Positions 31,949 through 39,214 of a stretch of DNA of 64,000 nucleotides are shown piece after piece. Origin of the DNA: JAAEEP01 sp035529155 (lineage in GTDB: Archaea > Thermoplasmatota > Thermoplasmata > Methanomassiliicoccales > JAAEEP01); NCBI GenBank assembly GCA_035529155.1, contig DATKXF010000077.1, positions 15,174 to 79,173 on the forward strand. Reading direction: 5' to 3'. Under the pieces are notes generated by a model. It was not told where the DNA came from and did not search any database. It worked only from the letters and a program-made list of their open reading frames with translations. Position numbers and translations under genes: made by a program. Numbering within the stretch: the stretch's first letter is position 1; each line of letters begins with the position of its first letter.

Positions 31949-33295
31949 ATGAGCGCAGAGAAGCAGAATGTAGATGAATTGCTGAAGAAGGCTTACGAGC
32001 CAGCAAGGCTGGCCATGAAGTATCATCCATATTACGGGGGCAAGATCGAGGTCGTCCCCAAGGCGCCCATACACAGTTTTGACGATTTCGCCATTTGGTA
32101 CACCCCAGGGGTTGCTGATCCGTGCAAGGCCATCAAGAAGAACATTGAAGAGGTCTACAATCACACCTGCAAGTGGAATACCGTAGCGGTCGTAACTGAT
32201 GGAACCAGGGTCCTGGGCCTCGGAGATATCGGACCGGAGGCCAGCCTCCCGGTTATGGAAGGGAAGTGCATGCTCTTCAAGTACTTGGGAGGGGTGGACG
32301 CCGTTCCGATCTGTCTGGACACCAAAGATCCTGACAAGATCATTGAGACGGTCAAGCTGCTTCAGCCAGCCTTTGGTGGCATAAACCTGGAGGACATCTC
32401 CCATCCCAAGTGCTTCAGGATCTTGGACACTCTCAGGGAAGAGGCGAGGATACCCGTATGGCATGATGACCAGCAGGGCACCGCGACCATCATGTTGGCC
32501 GGGCTCATAAACGCCCTCAAGATCGTCGGAAAGAAACTGGACGAGGCTACCTTCGCCATGCTCGGGGCCGGAGCGGCAGGGATCGCCATCTCCAGGGTCA
32601 TGCACGCCGCGGGCGTTCCCTACAAGAACATCTTCATGTGCGACTCCACGGGCCTACTCCACCCTGGCCGGGAGGAGCTTCGAGAGAAGTACCCCCAGAA
32701 GTGGTTCATGGCCCAGAACTCCAACGGAGAGGGCAGGGAGGGCGGTTCTGCCGAAGCCATGAAGGGCGTGGATGTGGTCATCGCCGCCTCGAAGCCTGGG
32801 CCAGACACCATCAAGAAGGAGTGGATCACCAATATGGCCGACGATTCGATCGTGTTTGCAACGGCGAACCCCATCCCAGAAATATGGCCTTGGGACGCCA
32901 AGGAAGCGGGCGCGAGGATCGTAGCTACGGGAAGGTCGGACTTCCCCAACCAGGTCAACAATTCTGTGGGATTCCCCGGCATATTCCGTGGCACCCTTGA
33001 CGTGAGGGCAAAGACCATCACCGATGAGATGTGCATTGCCGCAGCCCACGAGATCGCCCAGACCGCTGAGGACAACGGCCTGAGGGATGATTACATCGTA
33101 CCTGATATGGGTGAGTGGGAGGTCTTCCCGAGGGAGGCCACCGCCGTCGGCATGAAGGCGATCGAACAGGGCATCGCCCTCAAGACGATGAGCCGTGACG
33201 AGCTCTACGAGACCTCGGAGGCCATCATCAGGAGGGCAAGGCAGCAGACGGCGCTTGCCATGAAGAAGGGTTGCATCAAGCCCTTCCCCAAGTAA
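31949..33295 (+). CDS. maeB: NAD(P)-dependent malic enzyme
   Basis: A 448-residue enzyme that decarboxylates malate to pyruvate. N-terminal domain: YTPGVADPCKAI with the catalytic Tyr (about 52-63), TDGTRVLGLGDIGPEAS (about 84-100), and VWHDDQQGTATIMLAGL with metal ligands (about 169-185). The NAD(P) domain has GAGAAGIAISR (about 206-216) and ATANPIPEIWPWDAKEAGA (about 309-327). The phosphotransacetylase-like domain of bacterial MaeB is lacking. The start at 31949 follows AAAGG; 42 extra in-frame codons upstream are unlike the family. TATA-like ATATTTATC lies near 31905-31913. Confidence 0.93.
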   Translation: MSAEKQNVDELLKKAYEPARLAMKYHPYYGGKIEVVPKAPIHSFDDFAIWYTPGVADPCKAIKKNIEEVYNHTCKWNTVAVVTDGTRVLGLGDIGPEASLPVMEGKCMLFKYLGGVDAVPICLDTKDPDKIIETVKLLQPAFGGINLEDISHPKCFRILDTLREEARIPVWHDDQQGTATIMLAGLINALKIVGKKLDEATFAMLGAGAAGIAISRVMHAAGVPYKNIFMCDSTGLLHPGREELREKYPQKWFMAQNSNGEGREGGSAEAMKGVDVVIAASKPGPDTIKKEWITNMADDSIVFATANPIPEIWPWDAKEAGARIVATGRSDFPNQVNNSVGFPGIFRGTLDVRAKTITDEMCIAAAHEIAQTAEDNGLRDDYIVPDMGEWEVFPREATAVGMKAIEQGIALKTMSRDELYETSEAIIRRARQQTALAMKKGCIKPFPK

Positions 33296-33400
33296 ACCCC
33301 TTCCCACAACCCACCTTTTTTTTATTTTTCTCAATGCAGCCTTGGCTATCTCCACCTAAGGATTAAATACCAATATTTCAATATGCTTATTATAGCATAT

Positions 33401-33511
33401 CGCTACAAAAGCCAGGTCCCAGGGAGACCACACTATCCCTGATTCCTCCTACGCGTGTTCCGGGCCCCCTTCCCGGACTCGCCACCATATTTTTTCCAGG
33501 GGTCGACCTGG
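33401..33511 (+). ncRNA. Candidate structured small RNA
   Basis: Between maeB and the aEF-1beta gene lies a G+C-rich block with strong folding potential in an otherwise A+T-rich spacer. An outer stem CCAGGTC/GACCTGG (33412-33418 with 33505-33511) encloses hairpin CAGGGA/TCCCTG (33420-33441) and a longer hairpin starting GCG...TCCGGG paired with CCCGGA...CGC (33453-33482), after which comes ATTTTTT (33490-33495). Upstream are TATA-like TTAAATAC (33363) and a 7-bp inverted repeat ATATGCT/AGCATAT (33381-33400). It might be an independent RNA or an elaborate 3' end of the maeB mRNA. No known RNA family is recognised. Confidence 0.4.
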
Positions 33512-33550
33512 TCTTTAGGCAATCATAAAAAATCTCTGGGTGAGCTCAGA

Positions 33551-33817
33551 TCAGATTAGCGTAAGAGATAGGGTCTCTACGTTCTGGACGCCCGGTACCT
33601 TGCCAAGCGATTCCTCGAGCCTGTCAATGATTCCTTCGGTATCGTCCATTATGAACGTGACCTCGATCACTTTCAGGCCAAAGGCCAGCGGCTTCACCTC
33701 AAGCCCGCTAAGGGTAGCACCATCTGGAACCGCCTTTGGTATAGCGTCCGTGATATTCTCTATCGGGTATTCCGGATCCTCCGGCATCAGGTTATACGCT
33801 GCCGCTACCTTTCCCAT
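33551..33817 (-). CDS. ef1b: Translation elongation factor aEF-1 beta
   Basis: An 88-residue guanine-nucleotide exchange factor for aEF-1 alpha, with a single ferredoxin-like domain: MGKVAAAYNLMPEDPE at the N-terminus, KPLAFGLKVIEVTFIMDD in the middle and GVQNVETLSLTLI at the end. Length and sequence are typical. The ATG at 33817 follows GGTGAT by 7 bases. It is directly downstream of the small zinc-ribbon gene, an arrangement common in archaea. Confidence 0.95.
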   Translation of the reverse strand: MGKVAAAYNLMPEDPEYPIENITDAIPKAVPDGATLSGLEVKPLAFGLKVIEVTFIMDDTEGIIDRLEESLGKVPGVQNVETLSLTLI

Positions 33818-33826
33818 TTGAATCAC

Positions 33827-33994
33827 CTATGGTCCTTCGAAACCGCATTCCGGGCAGAGATAGCTTACACTCTGGTCCCGGCAGTTAGCGCACCTGCCGA
33901 TCTCCGTATTCCCGCACATTGGGCAGGGGAAGAACGATATGCCTGTGCCGATAAGTCTAATACCGCATGAACTGCAGATCTTCTCCTTGTCCAT
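33827..33994 (-). CDS. Small zinc-ribbon protein (COG2888/HVO_2753-like)
   Basis: A 55-residue protein with eight Cys in four pairs (CSSC, CPMC, CANC, CPEC), forming two zinc sites. Relatives encoded next to aEF-1 beta are thought to bind RNA; their role is unsettled. The start at 33994 is used because a TATA box (TTATATATAC, complement of about 34024-34033) predicts transcription beginning near 34002, leaving the longer frame untranscribed. Confidence 0.8.
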   Translation of the reverse strand: MDKEKICSSCGIRLIGTGISFFPCPMCGNTEIGRCANCRDQSVSYLCPECGFEGP

Positions 33995-34071
33995 GATCTC
34001 GCCTGTGGGCGGATACATATTCATGTATATATAACTGCATGGTTTTGACCAGTTTAGCCATTCTTCACCAT

Positions 34072-34791
34072 CTATGTCTGGAGCACCATCTTCGACTGGC
34101 CGTTGGCGACATTGATTTCGTCTATTCTCACCCGACCCTCAGTTATTTCCAGGACATTGAACGAAGGGTGCGACCTCCCCTTCAGCCTCCTGGAAGTCGA
34201 GGTTCCCGCGGTGACGAAATAAGTGTTCTCCAGCTTCCACACCCACGGAAGGTGCTTATGTCCAGAAAGGACGATGTCCAGATCCAACTCTTTGATAAGC
34301 TTGAGTACGTCCCCCGAGTCCACGGGTATCTGCCTCTCCCTTCCCGTCCCCGGGATGGGGATGAGGTGGTGGTGAAGTACGAGCATCCGCCACTTCGCAT
34401 CCGAGGACAGCCTTTCCCGTATGATCTCGTAGTACTCCCTCCCCACATGTCCATCGTCGATATCCGGGACGGTGGAATCGACCCCGAAGATCGCAACCTC
34501 GCCGTCCTCGTAGAAGGGATACCTGGTGCCGAACACCTCCTCGAAGATTTCGTAGCCTAGATTCCTGGCGTCGTGATTTCCCGGGACGATGATCTTCTCG
34601 TCAACATCGATTCTGTCGACGTAGCGCTTTGCGATGTCCATCTCGTGAAGATGGCCATCGTGGGTCAGGTCCCCGGTTATGATCAACAACTCCGGGGAGA
34701 TATCGTTCACCTTTTCGATCACGATATCGCCCCATTCCTTCACATAGTAGGGGCTGGTCACATGGAGATCAGAAACATGTACAATTCTCAC
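34072..34791 (-). CDS. Calcineurin-like metallophosphoesterase
   Basis: A 239-residue phosphoesterase with the full set of metal motifs: VSDLHV (D-x-H, about 6-11), ITGDLTHDG (GD, about 39-47), VPGNHDAR (GNHD, about 69-76), LHHHLIP (about 139-145) and SGHKHLP (GHxH, about 175-181). Relatives act on cyclic nucleotides, phospholipids or nucleic acids; no substrate can be assigned. It stands alone between the EF-1 beta cluster and the tRNA-Lys gene. Confidence 0.88.
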   Translation of the reverse strand: MRIVHVSDLHVTSPYYVKEWGDIVIEKVNDISPELLIITGDLTHDGHLHEMDIAKRYVDRIDVDEKIIVPGNHDARNLGYEIFEEVFGTRYPFYEDGEVAIFGVDSTVPDIDDGHVGREYYEIIRERLSSDAKWRMLVLHHHLIPIPGTGRERQIPVDSGDVLKLIKELDLDIVLSGHKHLPWVWKLENTYFVTAGTSTSRRLKGRSHPSFNVLEITEGRVRIDEINVANGQSKMVLQT

Positions 34792-35079
34792 TCAATCACT
34801 TCCATTCCCTCATCGACCTAATGAAAACCAATCTCTTTGTATAGATATTCTATACATAGAATTGATTCAGAATGTACTCTAGTCCCGAGTCATTCAAACG
34901 AATCGCCCGTTGTAATGATCTGTATAAAATGAAATGCCGTTTTGAGGTTGACGTTGGCGTCCCGAGCCTATTATTCCCGATTTGACAGTCTCCGTTAGCT
35001 TTTCAGGGGGCGGCATGGGCAAAGTTTATATAACAACACTAGTTTCCCGTTCTTCCGCATGCCGACATCAACTTCCAAT
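34792..35079 (+). promoter_or_regulatory. Spacer with the tRNA-Lys promoter
   Basis: No gene is visible in these 288 bases. A good TATA element TTTATATAAC (about 35024-35033) lies some 50 bases before the tRNA-Lys 5' end. Elsewhere the sequence looks unremarkable. Confidence 0.5.
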
Positions 35080-35215
35080 GGGCCCGTAGCTCAGCTAGGT
35101 AGGATGCTTGCTAGCAGGTGTCCCTAGAAAGAGCATCTGGCTTTTAACCAGGTGGTCCGGGGTTCGAAAAACTCACGAAAGGGCATCGTGTGTATCGGAA
35201 ATCCCCGCGGGCCCG
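35080..35215 (+). tRNA. tRNA-Lys (UUU anticodon) with two non-canonical introns
   Basis: Three exons make a perfect tRNA. Exon 1 (35080-35100) holds the acceptor strand GGGCCCG and the start of the D arm. Intron 1 is 35101-35129 (29 bases) in the D loop. Exon 2 (35130-35168) holds the anticodon arm TCTGG-CTTTTAA-CCAGG and most of the T arm. Intron 2 is 35169-35201 (33 bases) in the T loop. Exon 3 (35202-35215) ends the T stem and acceptor, with G73. Intron 2 forms a textbook bulge-helix-bulge: central helix TTCG/CGGA, bulges AAA and AAT, outer helix the T stem, inner helix around CACG/CGTG. Intron 1 forms a relaxed one: CTAG/CTAG with GTA and AAA, inner GGA/TCC. Removal gives a D loop AGCTAGGTA and T loop TTCGAAT. 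CCA is not encoded. Confidence 0.93.
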
Positions 35216-35354
35216 CTTGGAAAGGCGAGGGAAACGATGGAGCACAACCTTCAAATCGGTAACAGTCGATGTATTTTTATAACACTAGCACTTAGTAGTC
35301 CAGAAGGGCTATTGGTAGGTTGGAAGGGTCCATTCAGCCGGCGAGGTGGTATCT

Positions 35355-35615
35355 GTGTCTGATATAGGTTTTAATGTCTTAGAGCACGAACTCGTGCCCG
35401 AACACTATCTGCTCTCCGAGGAGGAAGCCGGAGAGGTCTTGAGTAGAATGAATTTGAGCCGGGATCAGCTTCCCAAGATTCGGCATAACGATGCTTGCAT
35501 CAAGATTCTAGAAAACATTTACGGTCCCATATCGGAAGGCCGAGTAATCAAGGTTGTAAGGAAGAGCCTGACCGCGGAGCAATTCGTGGCCTACCGTCTG
35601 GTCATCAGAGGGTGA
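35355..35615 (+). CDS. rpoH: RNA polymerase subunit H (Rpb5 homologue)
   Basis: An 86-residue subunit corresponding to the C-terminal domain of eukaryotic Rpb5. Signatures are NVLEHELVPEHYLLSEEE and DQLPKIRHNDACIKILE. GTG at 35355 follows GAGGTGG by 6 bases and is preferred over the GTG at 35346, which overlaps that site. A TATA element TTTTTATAAC at about 35272-35281 drives the whole polymerase operon rpoH-rpoB-rpoA1-rpoA2-rpl30e-nusA. Confidence 0.95.
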   Translation: MSDIGFNVLEHELVPEHYLLSEEEAGEVLSRMNLSRDQLPKIRHNDACIKILENIYGPISEGRVIKVVRKSLTAEQFVAYRLVIRG

Positions 35616-35620
35616 AAGAA

Positions 35621-38600
35621 TTGCGAGATCTCGTAGAACTGTATTTTAAAGAGCGGAGCATAGTGAATCACCATATCGCTAGCTTCAACGACTTCCTGTC
35701 CACGCTCGATAACCCGAATTCGAGAATGCAGAAGATCGTGGACAACCTCCGTGTCTCTGCGGAGGATATCGACAGAGGAATAATCCGGCTGGACCCAGAC
35801 CGCACCGATGGAAGGATCATCGAGATCCGGGTCGGTCGCAGGAGGGACGAGAAGGCAGGTTTGATCGATCCCCAGTCCCGCCCCACGGTGAATATCGACC
35901 TCCCGGTGGTCAGGGAGGCGAACGGATACACCCACAAGCTTACACCCATGGAAGCGAGGCTGAGGAATCTCAACTACCTGGCCCCCATCTATGTCGATTT
36001 CACAGTGATCGAGGATGGCATCGAGAAGGAGCCTGAACGCGTGCACGTGGGTGATCTCCCCATCATGTCCAGGTCAAAGAAATGCAACCTCTACAAGGAG
36101 AGCCTGGAGGAGGAGAGGGAACTCACCCAGGAGGAGTACGAGCGGAAGCTCATAGAGGAGGGAGAGGATCCCAGTGACCCTGGCGGCTACTTCATCATAG
36201 GTGGCACGGAGAGGGTCCTGATATCATTGGAGGACCTCGCTCCCAACCGTGTCATGGTGGAGTTCAACGAGCGCTACGGCACCAGGCTCGAGGTGGCCAA
36301 GGTCTTCTCCCAGAGGGAGGGGTACAGAGCCCTTACTCTGGTAGAGAAGAAGAAGGACGGCATGCTGATGGTCACCGTTCCCGCCGCTTCAGGTCAGATT
36401 CCCCTTGTCGCGCTCATGAAGGCATTGGGGATGGACAGCGACGAAGAGATCTATCAGGCAATAGTGGGCGTACCTGAGATGGCCAACATAGTGTACGCCA
36501 ACATTGAGGAGTGCCAGGACAGCAAGATGTTCCCGCCCAACGGCATTTTCACCACAGACGATGCGCTGCTGTACCTGGAGAGGAAGTTCGCGACCGGCCA
36601 GGCCAAGGAGTACAGGGTGAAGAAAGTGGAGTCGATCATCGACCGCTCCCTGCTCCCCCACCTGGGCGACACTCAGGAGGACCGCCTCAAGAAGGCCATA
36701 TTCCTGGGAAGGATCGCGCGATCAGTTCTGGAGCTTTCACTGGGCCTCAGGAAGGAGGATGACAAGGACCACTACGCCAACAAGAGACTCAAGCTATCCG
36801 GCGACCTCATGGAAGACCTCTTCCGCGTAGCCTACACCAACCTCATGAAGGACCTCAAATATCAGCTTGAGAGGAACTACGCCCGCAAGAAGGACCTGAG
36901 GATAGCCTCCGCAATCCGGCCCGACCTTCTCACCCACAGGCTACTCCATGCCCTGGCCACGGGAAACTGGGTCGGGGGAAGGGCAGGTGTTAGCCAGCTC
37001 TTGGACCGCACCTCCAACATGAGCACCATATCCCACCTGAGAAGGATCACATCATCACTAACGAGATCGCAGCCGCACTTCGAGGCTCGAGATCTGCACC
37101 CCACTCAGTGGGGGCGGCTGTGCCCCAACGAGACCCCTGAGGGTCAGAACTGCGGTCTGGTTAAGAATGCGGCCCTCATCATCGATGTTTCCGAGGGCTT
37201 CAGGGAAGAGGACGTACACTGGTTGCTTCGTGACCTGGGAGTCAAGGAGGTCAAAGGACAGCAACAGACCGGTACCCGTGTCTACGTCAACGGGGACCTG
37301 GTGGGCGTCCATGACAAATCAAAGGAACTCGTCAACGAGATCAGGCAGAGGAGGCGCTGCGGCCTTCTCTCCCATGAGATCAATGTTCGGCATGACGAGG
37401 AGATGGACGAGATTATCATCAACTGCGATGAGGGAAGGCTGCGCCGCCCACTTCTGGTTATTGCCAACGGAAAGACTGTCCTGACCAGGAGGCACCTGGA
37501 GAACATCCAGGATGGCAGGGCCAGATGGTCCGATCTTCTCCGGGACGGGGTCCTTGAATGGCTGGACGCCGAGGAGGAAGAGGACTGTTTCATTGCCGTG
37601 GAGCCTTTCCACGTACCCGAACGATGCCCCAACTGCGCTACCGCACTATCACCGTCCGACGTGGATTGGATCAACCCTGGTGGCGAAGAGGGAAGCATCG
37701 TGCTTCAGTGCCTGCACTGCAATGGCCAGATCACAGTTCCGACCCTGATCGGCAAGGAGCACACCCACATGGAACTTGATCCCATGTGTATCCTTGGCGC
37801 CTGTGCAGGTTTGGTTCCATATCCAGAGCACAACTCCTCGCCAAGGGTGACCATGGGAGCGGGAATGGCCAAACAGTCTTTGGGTCTGGCCACATCCAAT
37901 TACAGGCGCAGGCCTGACACCAGGGGTCATCTTCTACATTACCCCCAAAAGCCCATGGCCCAGACCAACACCATGGAGTTCGTGCATTTCAACGAGCGTC
38001 CGGCTGGACAGAACTTCGTCGTGGCTGTTCTGTCATACCACGGTTACAACATGGAGGATGCGCTGGTCCTGAACGAGGCAAGCGTGCAGAGAGGCCTGGG
38101 ACGGTCCTCCTTCATGAGGACCTACCGTGCCGAAGAGCGCCGATATCCCGGTGGTCAGGAGGACCACTTCGAGATACCCTCCCCCGATGTCAGGGGTGCG
38201 AGGGCGGACATGGCCTACACCAACCTCAGCGAGGACGGCCTGATATCGCCCGAGACGGCGGTGAGCGGCGGTGATGTTCTCATCGGGAAGACGTCGCCAC
38301 CCAGGTTCCTTGAGGAGGATACCGATTTCCTGACTCCCCAGAAGAGGAGGGAGACCTCCATAACAGTTAGACCCGGCGAATCTGGCTGGGTTGACAGCGT
38401 GATGCTTACCGAATCCGAGAACGGGAGCCGACTGGTCAAGGTTAAGGTTAGAGATCAGAGGATACCGGAGCTTGGAGATAAGTTCGCATCCAGGCACGGC
38501 CAGAAGGGCGTGATAGGTCTGCTGGCACCTCAGGAGGACATGCCTTTCACCTCGCAAGGCGTGATTCCCGACCTGGTCATCAACCCCCACGCCATCCCGT

Positions 38601-39214
38601 CGCGTATGACCGTGGCCCATGTCCTCGAGATGATCGGTGGAAAGGTTGGGTCCATGGAAGCTCGCCTGGTCGATGGTACCCCATTCTCCGGAGAGACGGA
38701 GCAGGCTCTGAGGGAAGCCCTAGTGCGCAACGGATACAAGCACTCAGGGAAGGAGGTCATGTACGATGGACGTACAGGCCGCATGATTCCGGCAGATATC
38801 TTCATCGGTGTGATCTATTACCAGAAACTTCATCACATGGTCTCAGGTAAGTTGCATGTTCGATCCCGTGGACCTGTTCAGATACTCACCAGGCAACCCA
38901 CCGAAGGCCGGTCGAGACAGGGTGGCCTAAGGTTCGGAGAGATGGAGAGGGACTGCCTCATAGGCCATGGAGCGGCCATGGTCATAAAGGACCGTCTGCT
39001 CGACGAGTCGGACGGGACCATGCAGTATGTCTGCGGTAACCCCGACTGCGGGCACGTGGCCATGATGGACCGCAGGGGCGCACTGCGCTGCTCAGTATGT
39101 GGCAACAACACCAATGTCCACCTGGTGCAGACTTCGTATGCATTCAAACTGCTGCTTGATGAACTGCTGTCGCTTGGCGTTGCCATGCGACTTCAACTGG
39201 AGGATTTGCGATGA
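35621..39214 (+). CDS. rpoB: RNA polymerase subunit B (undivided beta homologue)
   Basis: A single chain of 1197 residues equal to Rpb2; many methanogens and halophiles split it into B'' and B'. Visible are the RNA-binding hybrid region with LGDKFASRHGQKGVIGLLAP (about 950), a zinc site CPNC...CLHC (about 668-705), and the C-terminal clamp zinc site CGNPDCGH...CSVCGNN (about 1137-1166). The start is uncertain by three codons: TTG at 35621 with GGTGA 5 bases upstream is used; GTG at 35612 overlapping the rpoH stop is the alternative. It ends in an ATGA overlap with rpoA1. Confidence 0.97.
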   Translation: MRDLVELYFKERSIVNHHIASFNDFLSTLDNPNSRMQKIVDNLRVSAEDIDRGIIRLDPDRTDGRIIEIRVGRRRDEKAGLIDPQSRPTVNIDLPVVREANGYTHKLTPMEARLRNLNYLAPIYVDFTVIEDGIEKEPERVHVGDLPIMSRSKKCNLYKESLEEERELTQEEYERKLIEEGEDPSDPGGYFIIGGTERVLISLEDLAPNRVMVEFNERYGTRLEVAKVFSQREGYRALTLVEKKKDGMLMVTVPAASGQIPLVALMKALGMDSDEEIYQAIVGVPEMANIVYANIEECQDSKMFPPNGIFTTDDALLYLERKFATGQAKEYRVKKVESIIDRSLLPHLGDTQEDRLKKAIFLGRIARSVLELSLGLRKEDDKDHYANKRLKLSGDLMEDLFRVAYTNLMKDLKYQLERNYARKKDLRIASAIRPDLLTHRLLHALATGNWVGGRAGVSQLLDRTSNMSTISHLRRITSSLTRSQPHFEARDLHPTQWGRLCPNETPEGQNCGLVKNAALIIDVSEGFREEDVHWLLRDLGVKEVKGQQQTGTRVYVNGDLVGVHDKSKELVNEIRQRRRCGLLSHEINVRHDEEMDEIIINCDEGRLRRPLLVIANGKTVLTRRHLENIQDGRARWSDLLRDGVLEWLDAEEEEDCFIAVEPFHVPERCPNCATALSPSDVDWINPGGEEGSIVLQCLHCNGQITVPTLIGKEHTHMELDPMCILGACAGLVPYPEHNSSPRVTMGAGMAKQSLGLATSNYRRRPDTRGHLLHYPQKPMAQTNTMEFVHFNERPAGQNFVVAVLSYHGYNMEDALVLNEASVQRGLGRSSFMRTYRAEERRYPGGQEDHFEIPSPDVRGARADMAYTNLSEDGLISPETAVSGGDVLIGKTSPPRFLEEDTDFLTPQKRRETSITVRPGESGWVDSVMLTESENGSRLVKVKVRDQRIPELGDKFASRHGQKGVIGLLAPQEDMPFTSQGVIPDLVINPHAIPSRMTVAHVLEMIGGKVGSMEARLVDGTPFSGETEQALREALVRNGYKHSGKEVMYDGRTGRMIPADIFIGVIYYQKLHHMVSGKLHVRSRGPVQILTRQPTEGRSRQGGLRFGEMERDCLIGHGAAMVIKDRLLDESDGTMQYVCGNPDCGHVAMMDRRGALRCSVCGNNTNVHLVQTSYAFKLLLDELLSLGVAMRLQLEDLR

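Noticed and set aside
33401..33511. tRNA or SRP RNA at the multibranch structure
   Set aside because: No T loop, anticodon arm or SRP helix 8 motif is present, and the length is wrong for SRP RNA.
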